A stretch of 64,000 bases of DNA from Prochlorococcus marinus CUG1417 (GTDB lineage Bacteria; Cyanobacteriota; Cyanobacteriia; PCC-6307; Cyanobiaceae), in assembly GCF_017695975.1 (NCBI RefSeq), contig NZ_JAAORN010000002.1, forward strand, positions 1 to 64,000, given 5' to 3'. Positions 1 through 7,769 of this stretch are shown piece after piece. The notes under the pieces were generated by a model, which was not told the DNA's origin, made no database searches, and worked only from the letters and a program-made list of their open reading frames with translations. Numbering within the stretch: position 1 is the first letter of the stretch; every line of letters begins with the position of its first letter. A program made the position numbers and the translations under genes.

Positions 1-433
1 CACCCCAGTCTAAAATTGTACCGGTAGAGTTGGTCGCACCAGGAGCATTACCTGTTTCGATTCCAATGTTTAAATTGTCTTCACCAGTGAAACTAGTGTC
101 TAAGCTAAATCCAACTTGGTATTCTCCCATAAGAGCTTCTGCACTTCCGTTAGGAGCATCAGCTATACCTAGAAGAAACCCTGCTGAACCACTCATAGTT
201 GTGGTTTCAGAGAAACTACCAGCTTCAACTACGTTAAGTCTTGCTTCTAATCCATCAACACGGCTGTTTGTAACAGCTAGATCTTCTGGATAGAATTCGC
301 TAATGTTTTGGACTTCTTCAGAAGAAGAATAACCAGAAACCTCAGCTAAGTTAAGCTCATTAGCTGTTGCAGACATTGGTGCTAGAAGACCTAATGTTGC
401 AGGAGCAATAAGCAAGCTTTTGAAAAGCTTCAT
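1..433 (-). CDS. Outer-membrane porin (Som-type), 5' part only
   Basis: The gene runs off the left edge; about 144 N-terminal codons are visible. It starts at ATG (plus-strand cat 431-433) with a signal peptide ending near the ANEL residues. A coiled segment containing VDGLEARL follows, and then the first strands of a beta-barrel. Cyanobacterial porins of this type normally have an SLH domain of 50-60 residues between the signal peptide and the coil. Here only about 30 residues separate them, so the SLH domain looks deleted or replaced. The frameshifted porin at 23038 has the same coil and shares the TSFTGED strand. Likely role: passive uptake of small solutes through the outer membrane. Confidence 0.85.
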   Translation of the reverse strand, partial: MKLFKSLLIAPATLGLLAPMSATANELNLAEVSGYSSSEEVQNISEFYPEDLAVTNSRVDGLEARLNVVEAGSFSETTTMSGSAGFLLGIADAPNGSAEALMGEYQVGFSLDTSFTGEDNLNIGIETGNAPGATNSTGTILDWG

Positions 434-438
434 AAATT

Positions 439-447
439 TCCTCACAC
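439..447 (-). promoter_or_regulatory. Probable Yfr1 sRNA binding site in porin 5' UTR
   Basis: The porin mRNA leader carries GTGTGAGGA five bases before the ATG. This is fully complementary to the conserved UCCUCACAC core of the cyanobacterial sRNA Yfr1, which is reported to repress som porin mRNAs in Prochlorococcus by pairing near the start codon. The complementarity is seen in the sequence; the regulation is inferred. Yfr1 itself is not in this window. Confidence 0.6.
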
Positions 448-633
448 GAAATTTAAAGGACACTTCAATATAGAGTGTAATTAACCACAAAATCAAGTAT
501 CAACCGATACATTTTTAAAATATTTATGACAGTTTTTAAATTGCTACATTGAAATAATTTCTTGAAAAGTTTTGAAAATTAATAGAACGAAATTAAATGA
601 TTAGCTTAAAGGGTTTTTGAATTAAAAATTAAT

Positions 634-798
634 TTAAACTTTTTTTGAAATTTTGAATGAAACCTTTTGAGTTTTATATTTTTTTGTTTTTTTACTTCCT
701 ACTGAATCGACGTACCATCCAGAAGCTAATCTGGTATCAATTTCTTCATAACTTTCAACTCGATTCATTTTACTCAGAGATTTCTTCTTATAGTCCAT
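634..798 (-). CDS. Small basic hypothetical protein, 54 aa
   Basis: Open frame from ATG (cat 796-798) to TAA. The product has a central ESYEEIDTRLASGWYVDS segment and a lysine-rich tail. The composition (W, Y, G in the middle, not low-complexity) argues for a real gene. No family recognised. It stands alone between the porin and the next plus-strand gene. Confidence 0.5.
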   Translation of the reverse strand: MDYKKKSLSKMNRVESYEEIDTRLASGWYVDSVGSKKTKKYKTQKVSFKISKKV

Positions 799-1025
799 CA
801 GGTCTACATAAATAAAACTATTAAGATGAATATAGCATTAAAAAATACTTTAAACTTTATAAAGTCAGCAAAATATTTGAGCCCAATACAGATTCACGTA
901 AAAAAATAAAATTTAAATTTTTGAATTCTATAGAAAAAAGAAAAATTTAATATATTTAACCTCAACGAAAAAATTTATTAGTTATATTTTTTAAAACTTT
1001 ATAAACCTGAGGAGCACAAGGTTAA

Positions 1026-1130
1026 ATGACTCAACTAAACCTTATTGTCAATTCTTTACCAAGAGATTTACTTGAATTTACATTTTTTTTAGCAGTTGGA
1101 TTCACAGCTGGATCAATGGGATTAATTTAA
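1026..1130 (+). CDS. Small single-span membrane protein, 34 aa
   Basis: ATG at 1026 is preceded by a good ribosome-binding site (gaggag). The product starts MTQLNLIVNSLPRDLLEF and then has one hydrophobic helix ending in GSMGLI. The shape suggests a small subunit of a thylakoid complex, but no specific family is identified. It converges with the membrane gene on the other strand; the two stop codons overlap. Confidence 0.6.
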   Translation: MTQLNLIVNSLPRDLLEFTFFLAVGFTAGSMGLI

Positions 1131-1837
1131 TTAAGAAAATTACTAAACTTATTTTTTAAACTAGAAAATTTTTTTCCACAATTATCTACACAATGAAAAA
1201 ATATTCCTGTTGATAATAGAAATTCAAAAATTTCTTGATCGTTTCTAATTTGCTCTGTTGTTGAAGCCCATGAAATATCAAAATAAAAATAAAAAAGAGC
1301 GACAAATAAAAAGTATAGAGATAATTTTTTACTTGGAAAAGCATAAACATTTTTAAATTTTCTCCACCCAAACCAACCTAAAAAGATACAGCTTATTTCG
1401 AAAACTGGGTCCAATAAATAATTATGAAAAAAAGGTAAATTGTGAAAATTTGTTTCTCCTTGGACATTCAAGTTAGAAATGGTAGTGATTCCAATCCCAG
1501 TTATTCTTTCTCCCCAGCTTATTTCCTCTCCTGCTATTACAAAAGATAAAAGAGCTATGAGAAGCCAAATAAAAGAGTTAATTTCCTTTTTTTTCTTTTG
1601 TCTTAAATAAATAAAGGAAGCCAAAAGTCCCGATAAAACATATTCTAAAAACTGAAGCCATTCAAGAGGGCCGTCCTCACTTCTAAGCCAGTCAAACCAA
1701 CTTACGCCTATCAAACTTTTTCCGTAAGGGAGAATATAAACAAAACCATATATAAAAAGTAAATAATAAATAGGAAATAAACTCACCTCCGGACTAATTA
1801 TTCCAAAAGGAGTTTTAATATCTTTAGATATTTGCAT
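1127..1837 (-). CDS. Polytopic membrane protein with GEEISWGERI motif, 236 aa
   Basis: About six hydrophobic segments. Conserved-looking polar motifs lie at the membrane edge: EDGPLEWLQ near residue 55, GEEISWGERI near 102, and NVQGETNFHN shortly after. The EE-SWGE and HN motifs recur in a broad family of uncharacterised bacterial membrane proteins. The gene at 41458 has the same plan (DGG-E-Q motif after the first helix, then an acidic/His motif), so the two are probably distant paralogues. Function unknown; an integral-membrane enzyme is possible because charged residues sit in hydrophobic context. Confidence 0.75.
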   Translation of the reverse strand: MQISKDIKTPFGIISPEVSLFPIYYLLFIYGFVYILPYGKSLIGVSWFDWLRSEDGPLEWLQFLEYVLSGLLASFIYLRQKKKKEINSFIWLLIALLSFVIAGEEISWGERITGIGITTISNLNVQGETNFHNLPFFHNYLLDPVFEISCIFLGWFGWRKFKNVYAFPSKKLSLYFLFVALFYFYFDISWASTTEQIRNDQEIFEFLLSTGIFFHCVDNCGKKFSSLKNKFSNFLN

Positions 1838-1927
1838 ATGTACAGGATGAATAGTATTTCACTTTTAATTTTAGATTAAGCCTATTATCTAACCAAGTCT
1901 ATTTTAAAGATTAGACTTTGATTGAAT

Positions 1928-2440
1928 TCAGAATGATATAGATGATTCCACTGGGAAATTAAATTTATTTCTTCCTTTTAGCGTTAATAATTCCACAACA
2001 GTCAATAATCCCGAAATTTTTTTTTCGTTTCTTTTAAGTAAATTTGCTACACACTCAACTGTTCCTCCAGTAGCAAGTAAATCATCAACGATTGCAAAGG
2101 AATTATATTTTTTTAAAGAACTCTTTTGTATAGAGAGAGAATTTTCTCCGTACTCTAAATTGTATTTTCCTGTTACTATTTCACCCGGTAGCTTTCCTGG
2201 CTTTCTGGCAACAATCATTGGTTTAGCGGATTCTAGGGCAATTGCAGAGCCAAAAATAAAACCTCTAGCATCTATTGAAATTATCACTTCAGATCTTTTT
2301 ATAATCTGACTAGATGACATTTTATGAATCAGTTCACTGAAGACTTCAGGCTCCTGCATTATTTCAAGTACATCTTTGAAATTAATACCTTTTTTAGGAA
2401 AATCTTTATAGGTTGAAATCAGTTCTTTTAACTTTTTCAT
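1928..2440 (-). CDS. apt: Adenine phosphoribosyltransferase
   Basis: Salvages adenine with PRPP to AMP in the cytoplasm. The length, 170 aa, is normal for the family. Visible motifs are the N-terminal FPKKGINFKD, the IISIDARGFIFGSA segment, and the PRPP-binding loop AIVDDLLATGGT followed by VECV. The start ATG gives MKKLKELISTYKDFP, the usual APT beginning. Ordinary core gene; monocistronic in appearance. Confidence 0.95.
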   Translation of the reverse strand: MKKLKELISTYKDFPKKGINFKDVLEIMQEPEVFSELIHKMSSSQIIKRSEVIISIDARGFIFGSAIALESAKPMIVARKPGKLPGEIVTGKYNLEYGENSLSIQKSSLKKYNSFAIVDDLLATGGTVECVANLLKRNEKKISGLLTVVELLTLKGRNKFNFPVESSISF

Positions 2441-2746
2441 AAGAAATTTATTATATTTAGATAATTACCCTTTATAAACAAATTTAATAGATAAAACAGT
2501 ATAAGTAAGTTAATTTACGATATCTAAAATATTTTCAGAAATTTATTTAAGTATCTTCGTATAAATGACTATTATTAACTAAGTTCTTTTGAAAGGGAAT
2601 CGGAGCAGCTTAGTGCTTTGGAAGTATACCTTTTACTAAAAAGACCTATTGAAATAAGAGACTTTCTTACTTTTATAAAAATCTATAGAACTAGAGAAAG
2701 TGACAAAACTATATAATTACTCATAACTAATTAATGGTTTTAATAA
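2441..2746. other. Intergenic stretch without a convincing gene
   Basis: No credible coding frame. The segment around 2604-2627 (gagcagcttagtgctttgga) loosely resembles the D-arm to anticodon part of tRNA-Pro with a deletion. It could be a very old remnant or chance. Confidence 0.4.
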
Positions 2747-3640
2747 ATGTTTTTAAAGAAAATATTAGCTGGTACTTATACAAGAATTAAATTGCCTTTT
2801 TCAATTTTGAAGACCAAATTATTAATGTTCAAAACTAAATCAGTTAATTATAAAGAATGTAAATCAGTCTCTGATAATGGAGAATATCCTGAATTAGCCT
2901 TGAAAGCAGCCTTAGATCCTGTGACCTTTTCTGTTTTCAGAAGGCACCACAACTACACAAGGATTCTTGAACATGTTTCAAGGAAAGAAGGTGAACAATA
3001 TCTCAATATCATTAGGAGAGAATACAAGATGAAAGATGATGAGATATTTCAAATTCTTAAACCTTTAATGAAAGTAGGTAATCCGAAACTTTTGAGGCTT
3101 AAAGGCTTATCTAATAAAATTTCAACGACTGGATTAAGGTATCTAAAAATTGCCTTAGATATAAAAAAGATAACAGGAAGAAATATTGGAAATGTTGTTG
3201 AGATTGGTTGTGGATATGGAGGGCAAGCTATTATTCTTGATCAACTTATAAAAATAGAAAGTTATACATTTTATGATTTATGGCAAGTCAACCTACTTAT
3301 TAAAAGATTTATAGAAGATTCAAATTTCAGCACCACATATACTATCTCAACAATAAAAGAAGACTCATTCAAGTGTAGAAATTCATGGGACTTTTGCATT
3401 AGTAATTATGCCTTCAGCGAATTACCTAAGGCAATTCAAGAAATCTATATAAATAAAATTTTAAACAAGACAAAAAAAGGGTTCATGTTGATGAATAGCG
3501 GAGTAAGTGGAAAATTCGGAAAAATAAAAAATCACAGTCAAAAAGAGCTTTTGAATATTTTAAGAAATGCCTCAATATATAATGAGATTCCGTTAACTCA
3601 CATAAATAATTATCTTTTAACTTGGGGGGGAGATAATTAG
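2747..3640 (+). CDS. Putative sugar O-methyltransferase / SAM-dependent methyltransferase, 297 aa
   Basis: SAM-binding motif VVEIGCGYGGQ lies at residues 150-160. A second strand has SYTFYDLWQVNLL and a later WDFCISNYAFSELP motif, the pattern of putative sugar O-methyltransferases in surface-polysaccharide loci. The N-terminal 140 residues are helical and basic. Low GC matches the neighbours. It lies just upstream of the tRNA-Pro integration site, so it probably belongs to the variable region's border. The substrate cannot be told from sequence. Confidence 0.75.
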   Translation: MFLKKILAGTYTRIKLPFSILKTKLLMFKTKSVNYKECKSVSDNGEYPELALKAALDPVTFSVFRRHHNYTRILEHVSRKEGEQYLNIIRREYKMKDDEIFQILKPLMKVGNPKLLRLKGLSNKISTTGLRYLKIALDIKKITGRNIGNVVEIGCGYGGQAIILDQLIKIESYTFYDLWQVNLLIKRFIEDSNFSTTYTISTIKEDSFKCRNSWDFCISNYAFSELPKAIQEIYINKILNKTKKGFMLMNSGVSGKFGKIKNHSQKELLNILRNASIYNEIPLTHINNYLLTWGGDN

Positions 3641-3809
3641 GTATTAAAAAAAAGATTAATATAGTTACTATAATTTGTTTAATACATATCAATATAAAAT
3701 ATAGATAAATTAGCATCAAAAATTATTTTCTAGCCAAAAAAGTGTTTTTATGTACTATTTAGCATTTTAGTCTTTTCTAGATGACTGTTATGAACTAAAA
3801 TCTTATGAG

Positions 3810-3883
3810 CGGGGCGTGGCGCAGCTTGGTAGCGCGGGTGCTTTGGGAGCACTAGGTCGCAGGTTCGAATCCTGTCGCCCCGA
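3810..3883 (+). tRNA. tRNA-Pro (TGG anticodon)
   Basis: Full cloverleaf. The acceptor stem CGGGGCG pairs with CGCCCCG, with discriminator A. The D-arm is GCGC/GCGC. The anticodon stem GGTGC/GCACT encloses loop TTTGGGA (anticodon TGG). The T-arm is GCAGG TTCGAAT CCTGT. CCA is not encoded. Its 3' 47 bases are the attachment site of the element that follows, and degenerate copies of the same segment recur at 35-46 kb. Confidence 0.97.
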
Positions 3884-3884
3884 T
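3838..3884 (+). repeat. attL: 47-bp core shared with attR
   Basis: Identical to 12942-12988. It covers the anticodon arm, variable loop, T-arm and acceptor 3' strand of tRNA-Pro plus one base. Integration therefore leaves the tRNA intact at this end. Confidence 0.93.
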
Positions 3885-3935
3885 CAGTCATACCAATAGA
3901 TTAGAAATAATATAACTTGTCTCATATTGCGAAAA

Positions 3936-3955
3936 GGTAGCTAGAGGGGTAGCTA
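3936..3955 (+). repeat. Left subterminal repeat, candidate integrase arm site
   Basis: ggtagctagaggggtagcta, itself two ggtagcta units with a 12-bp period. It lies 51 bp inside the left end and is identical, in the same orientation, to 12797-12816 at the right end. Position and duplication fit arm-type binding sites of the tyrosine integrase. Confidence 0.75.
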
Positions 3956-4049
3956 GGATACAGTTGTTGCGATCGTCACTTACTTATCTAGTGCCTATTA
4001 TTGACAATTCCATCAATTAGGTTGATCCCCGAAAATTTTAGAACACTTA

Positions 4050-4682
4050 TTAATCAATAAGTGCAACCCATGAAAAGGCTGCTCCAATACCAATTAAAAT
4101 TCCCGAAACCAAATTTTTATTCTTTAAAATTTTTCCAATATGCTCTGATAAGTATAGGACTATTAAGAGCAAAGATCCTTGCCCTATAAATATTCCTAAA
4201 AAGTAACTTAATAGAGGACTTTGCTCAGCACCAACAATTGCACCTCCTATCAAGTAACCATGCAAAGAGATCATGGGTAAAAGTAATGAGCTAGGTAAAT
4301 AGCCCAAAATTATCAAACTTTCTAAAACTAAGCTTAAAGATACTAATGCTTCTGCGTAGGGAATCATAAATTCTGGCAATGACAAAATTTGCGCAATAGC
4401 ACTTCCAATTAAACCAAAACCTAATAAAGGTAATATCCATTTTTTTGGGAATCTCAATCCAATAAGACTTATTGCCAAAATAAAAAGGAGATGGTCTGGA
4501 CCTAATAAGGGATGACCAATACCACTGATAAATCCCTGCCAGGAAGTTAATGTGGAACTCTCACCCATACCAAATGGATGATGAGCAAATACTGGATTAT
4601 AGATACTCATAAAAAACAAATATATAGGGAAGATTATTAAAGAGACTTTTAAGTTCTTATGAAAAAAATTTTTAGAATTCAT
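4050..4682 (-). CDS. HupE/UreJ-family membrane protein
   Basis: Six or seven hydrophobic helices after a signal-like N-terminus, with HHPFGMGE following the first helix and the family motif GHPLLGPDHLLFIL. HupE/UreJ proteins are thought to move nickel or cobalt; related copies may handle other divalent metals. I chose the ATG at 4680-4682 because a longer frame would overlap the metallothionein gene, which ends 13 bp upstream. The pair forms an apparent operon at the tRNA end of the element and is best read as metal-homeostasis cargo. The metal is not determined. Confidence 0.82.
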   Translation of the reverse strand: MNSKNFFHKNLKVSLIIFPIYLFFMSIYNPVFAHHPFGMGESSTLTSWQGFISGIGHPLLGPDHLLFILAISLIGLRFPKKWILPLLGFGLIGSAIAQILSLPEFMIPYAEALVSLSLVLESLIILGYLPSSLLLPMISLHGYLIGGAIVGAEQSPLLSYFLGIFIGQGSLLLIVLYLSEHIGKILKNKNLVSGILIGIGAAFSWVALID

Positions 4683-4695
4683 TTTTCTATTTAAA

Positions 4696-4833
4696 TTAAT
4701 GATCTTTGCATGATGAACATTCTTCACAATCTGTACATTCGCAAGGACAAACACAACCGCAACCTGGACAAACTTCTTTCTCGTTTAAAATCAAAGTATC
4801 TGTTAATAAATGTTTTGTAAAAGTAATAACCAT
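4696..4833 (-). CDS. Metallothionein-like Cys-rich protein, 45 aa
   Basis: ATG at 4831-4833. Nine cysteines are packed into the 21 residues before the C-terminal KDH, in CxxC, CxC and CxxC spacings (for example CPGCGCVCPCEC). The N-terminal 20 residues have no Cys. This resembles a compact bacterial metallothionein rather than a zinc finger. It lies directly upstream of the HupE-like gene and downstream of Fur/Zur-like inverted repeats. Role inferred: zinc, copper or cadmium buffering. Confidence 0.75.
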   Translation of the reverse strand: MVITFTKHLLTDTLILNEKEVCPGCGCVCPCECTDCEECSSCKDH

Positions 4834-4927
4834 AATTTAAAAATTTATTTCTAAATATAAACAATATATGACTAAATAGCAACGCTAGTAATAATTTATA
4901 CATTTCATAAAATTAAAATAAAAAAAC

Positions 4928-4989
4928 GATTATCATTTTTATTTAATTCAAAAATATATTATTTAACAAAATTTAAAAATGATAATCAT
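4928..4989. promoter_or_regulatory. Fur/Zur-type inverted repeats upstream of metallothionein-hupE
   Basis: gattatcattttt (4928-4940) and its exact reverse complement aaaaatgataatc (4975-4987) face each other. The second overlaps atgataatcat (4979-4989), a palindrome around one central base that resembles the core of Fur and Zur boxes. A further tgattatt-type motif lies at 5056-5066. The position, about 100-150 bp upstream of the metallothionein ATG, suits metal-responsive control. Which Fur-family protein binds is unknown. Confidence 0.5.
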
Positions 4990-5085
4990 GTTCATGAATA
5001 TTATTTAGCAACACAATAACAAACCTTTTAAATAATATTTTGATAATTAAAATCATATTCATGATTATTATTTAAAAAGATAACT

Positions 5086-5541
5086 TCACTCAGCTTCTAT
5101 TTCAATAATTCTTTTACCTTCCAAAGCATTAATTCTTTCTTCTTGGAACTCAATAGCTTCTTTAATATCAACTTCAGATACGCTACTTCTATTTTCCGAA
5201 AGAATAGTTCTTGCAGCTTCGATTCTTGTATAAGCTCTATTGCGTGGATCTCTCATAATATCCCGTAAAGTCTTTACAGCTTCGGGTGCACTATCAATCA
5301 ATAAGTTATCTCTTTCCTCTAGTTTTGTATTTCTAATATCTTTTTGGTACGTCTTACAGTCTGGGTGCTGTTTTACATACTCCCGAAGTCTTTTGTAATT
5401 TGTGTTGGCTCGTTCTGCTGATTCTTTCCAGTTGAACCCCTGCCCCCTAAACTTCAACGCAAGAATAATATCTTCGGGAAGTGGTACTTCGGTTATATGT
5501 GGTCTACCTTTTTTATCTCTTTTCTTATCTTCTATTAGCAA
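5086..5541 (-). CDS. terS: Terminase small subunit-like protein (TerS), 151 aa
   Basis: An N-terminal HTH-like region (LKFRGQGFNWKESAERA, then YKRLREYVKQHP) is followed by a helical block with LIDSAPEAVKTLRDIMRD and AYTRIEAARTILSE. This is the layout of phage small terminases, with a DNA-binding head and an oligomerising helical core. No large terminase or capsid gene is present. The likely start is TTG at 5539-5541, with no in-frame ATG nearby; it directly follows the stop of the upstream gene, suggesting translational coupling. In phage satellites a private TerS redirects packaging to the satellite genome; here that is inference. A truncated second copy lies at 14606-14770. Confidence 0.65.
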   Translation of the reverse strand: MLIEDKKRDKKGRPHITEVPLPEDIILALKFRGQGFNWKESAERANTNYKRLREYVKQHPDCKTYQKDIRNTKLEERDNLLIDSAPEAVKTLRDIMRDPRNRAYTRIEAARTILSENRSSVSEVDIKEAIEFQEERINALEGKRIIEIEAE

Positions 5542-5543
5542 CT

Positions 5544-6026
5544 TTATGCACCTAACCCGATATCGTCAGATAACCCCCATTGTCTACGAGCTTTTTGTGC
5601 TTCAGGAGAATTAAAACTTATATTTTTTGTTGGGTGAAATCCTTGTGGCTTATTTCTAATAGCTTCTTCTCTAGCGTTATTTCTAGCAATCATTTCTTTT
5701 AATTTATTCTCTTCTATTTGTCTCCTACCCTCTTCCATTTGCTTTCTTAGATTTGCAGCAGTACCCGTAAATCCTTTTGCTTCTAGTGCTTCAACATCTG
5801 TAGTCCAATAGGCTTGTCTATTATGTCGATCCAAAACATCTGCTGGAAGTTCTGTTGGATCAGGTTGGACTAAGTTTTGGTATAGATAAGGATTAAATTC
5901 CTTCATTGCCATCTCATAAGCAAGTGGAATATCATCTCCCTTCTTTGGCATCTTATTTATTGGAAGTCCTGCCTTATTGCATACATCAATGTAAGCGGAA
6001 GTATTATCAATCATTGGTATATCCAT
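5544..6026 (-). CDS. Unknown protein coupled to terS, 160 aa
   Basis: Soluble protein; the middle (EALEAKGFTGTAANLRKQMEEGRRQ to KLKEMIAR) is probably coiled-coil. The C-terminus (SPEAQKARRQWGLSDDIGLGA) looks like a short interaction tail. The stop codon lies two bases before the terS start, and the start lies two bases after the stop of the Cys-rich gene, so the three genes form one tight unit. No family recognised; a packaging or helper-interaction role is possible from context only. Confidence 0.7.
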   Translation of the reverse strand: MDIPMIDNTSAYIDVCNKAGLPINKMPKKGDDIPLAYEMAMKEFNPYLYQNLVQPDPTELPADVLDRHNRQAYWTTDVEALEAKGFTGTAANLRKQMEEGRRQIEENKLKEMIARNNAREEAIRNKPQGFHPTKNISFNSPEAQKARRQWGLSDDIGLGA

Positions 6027-6028
6027 AA

Positions 6029-6268
6029 TTAGTAATAGAAAGGTTTAATTGGTCGTTGTTGATGCAGGGAATTAATATTCGGAGAACGATCCAACATCAA
6101 CTTATCTGGTGATACTTTGTTGTCTCTACATTTCTCCCAACACCAATCAGTCCAAGTAATTTGATCGTTGGTGTTATACGGAAATAGCTTTTTGGCACAT
6201 TGCTCGCATCTCCTGTAAAGGATTTGCTCAGGTCGCATAAAGCTATCTTTGTCGTATTCGTATTCCAT
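6029..6268 (-). CDS. Small CxxC protein, 79 aa
   Basis: RRCEQCAKKLFPY followed by TDWCWEKCRD gives a possible four-Cys zinc site. The C-terminus is basic and proline-containing (QQRPIKPFYY). First gene of the terS unit; its promoter must lie in 6269-6400. No known family. Confidence 0.65.
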   Translation of the reverse strand: MEYEYDKDSFMRPEQILYRRCEQCAKKLFPYNTNDQITWTDWCWEKCRDNKVSPDKLMLDRSPNINSLHQQRPIKPFYY

Positions 6269-6666
6269 ATCTAAATCTTACACTAAATATTATTTAGTAG
6301 GTATACATTTACCCCTTATTTATTACTTTGCGGTCGTATTCGTTGGCAATATTAGTAAATAATGTTATATTATATTTATCAGTAAGTCCCGTGACTAACG
6401 AACTGGATTCTGACACTTTCGAATCCTCCCCCTGTGTTACAGATAGGTAATATTAATATCACTATTTATTATTTAATAACGATAATTTATCAGCAATAAT
6501 AATATCTTTATTTGTTATCTTTTTTGCTTAATTAATAACTAATACTAAACACATATTGTTTGCGGTTGTCTGATATCGTCTGCGTATGTGACGTATAATT
6601 GTAGTAAGACGACAAGCGTTGCTACAGCTTGTGTCTGTATTCTCTTTAAAATTACTAACCTTACAA
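6269..6666. promoter_or_regulatory. Divergent control region between terS unit and small recombinase
   Basis: About 400 bp without a gene between divergent transcription units, so promoters for both must lie here. It contains AT-rich tracts, a 6-bp inverted repeat ggattc/gaatcc (6410-6431) and several tattatttaataa-type runs. A repressor site is likely but no specific operator could be recognised. Confidence 0.4.
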
Positions 6667-7257
6667 ATGTCTAAAACTAATCGTAAGGGTAAGTCGAAGG
6701 TATTAGATACGAACCAACTAGATAATCTGATATCAAACTTACCTCAAAAACATCACAAACTAATTGCATCTATCTGTAGAAATACAGCTTGTAGAATCTC
6801 CGAAGCCTGTCAACTCAAATGGGAAGATTTAAGACCTGATAATTATTATCCTGCTATTTACTTTCCAAAAGAAATTACAAAAGGAAAGTTGAAGCCAAGA
6901 GAAATTCCCGTTTCACGAGACTTAATGAACGAATTAATGCAATATAAAGAAGATTGTTGGTATTTAAAGGCCGAAAGTACCGAGCCTAATTGTTATTTAT
7001 TCAAGTCTAGAAATCCAAACGAGCATTTTAGTGTTCGAGGTTTTCAACACGCTTTAAAGGCCGCCATTGAACGAACTAACCTTCAGGGTGCTTCTAGTCA
7101 TTCATTCAGGAGGACGAGCCTTACAAGTGCACATAACGCTGGCGTACCAACAAGACACTTAATGGCGGTAAGTGGTCATGCTTCTATGGATACTCTTGCA
7201 GGATATTTAGAAGTTAAGGACGAAGATATGGTCAATGCCACTAATAAATTTGCTTAG
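6667..7257 (+). CDS. Small tyrosine recombinase, catalytic domain only, 196 aa
   Basis: All expected catalytic residues are visible. They are R43 (TACRISEA), a beta-hairpin lysine near 72-76, H145-x-x-R148 (SSHSFRRT), H171 (VSGHAS) and Y180 (LAGYLEV). There is no N-terminal core-binding or arm-binding domain, so it is much shorter than the integrase at 11411. Start chosen at ATG 6667 (MSKTNRKGK); an in-frame leader reaching 6619 has a poor composition. Such short recombinases occur on phages and mobile elements and may resolve multimers or invert DNA rather than integrate. It is the only gene on this strand in the element. Confidence 0.85.
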   Translation: MSKTNRKGKSKVLDTNQLDNLISNLPQKHHKLIASICRNTACRISEACQLKWEDLRPDNYYPAIYFPKEITKGKLKPREIPVSRDLMNELMQYKEDCWYLKAESTEPNCYLFKSRNPNEHFSVRGFQHALKAAIERTNLQGASSHSFRRTSLTSAHNAGVPTRHLMAVSGHASMDTLAGYLEVKDEDMVNATNKFA

Positions 7258-7463
7258 TTAACTTCTTCAAGTCCTTCGGGCATCTTCTCTGTTAATAAGT
7301 CGGGGTCTTTTTCCTCTACACGAACCACAAGCTCCCATTGATTGAACTCTGGTTGTGGATCATTAGCCCCGATTATCTTCATTGATAGGGTTGGAGGTCG
7401 TTGTACGAAAGTAATTGCATCTAGCCTATTTCTCATTCTTTCCATCTTTGTATCGAACTTCAT
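7254..7463 (-). CDS. Hypothetical protein, 69 aa
   Basis: Starts at ATG 7461-7463 (MKFDTKMERMRNRLD), ends in an acidic tail (EKMPEGLEEVN), and overlaps the end of the recombinase gene tail-to-tail by four bases. It probably folds as a small alpha/beta protein. No family known. Confidence 0.5.
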   Translation of the reverse strand: MKFDTKMERMRNRLDAITFVQRPPTLSMKIIGANDPQPEFNQWELVVRVEEKDPDLLTEKMPEGLEEVN

Positions 7464-7596
7464 TAAACAATTCCCCAATTATTTTTTTCTATACAATTTT
7501 AGCGTACTTTTAAATAACGAAAAATCCGAGAATCGTTCCAAAGACTACCTTTACGGGGGTATATATAAAGTTAATTAAGATTATCATTTCCCTTCT

Positions 7597-7678
7597 GCTG
7601 GAACGTATTACGGAAAAAGGATAGAAAATTAATTCGTTAAGTATACGCTGAGATTGATTGTGCTGGAACGTAATTCGG
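7597..7678 (+). repeat. Two direct copies of GCTGGAACGTAWTWCGG
   Basis: 7597-7613 and 7662-7678 match at 15 of 17 positions. An inverted copy of the core (tggaacgtatt on the minus strand) lies at 12870-12880 near attR. They sit in a 300-bp gap downstream of the ATPase gene and could be origin iterons or regulator sites. Confidence 0.4.
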
Positions 7679-7769
7679 CAACAACTTCACGAGCATTAAG
7701 ATGAAGATGATTTGCTAACAATAGTCGTACCAATGGAAGAGCTTATCTTAATTAATTTCCAGAATGAGC

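Noticed and set aside
6400-6450. Possible tRNA fragment (actttcgaatcctccccctg) in the element's control region
   Set aside because: The T-loop-like string lacks matching stem bases and there is no adjoining acceptor stem. It is better explained as a chance 6-bp inverted repeat.
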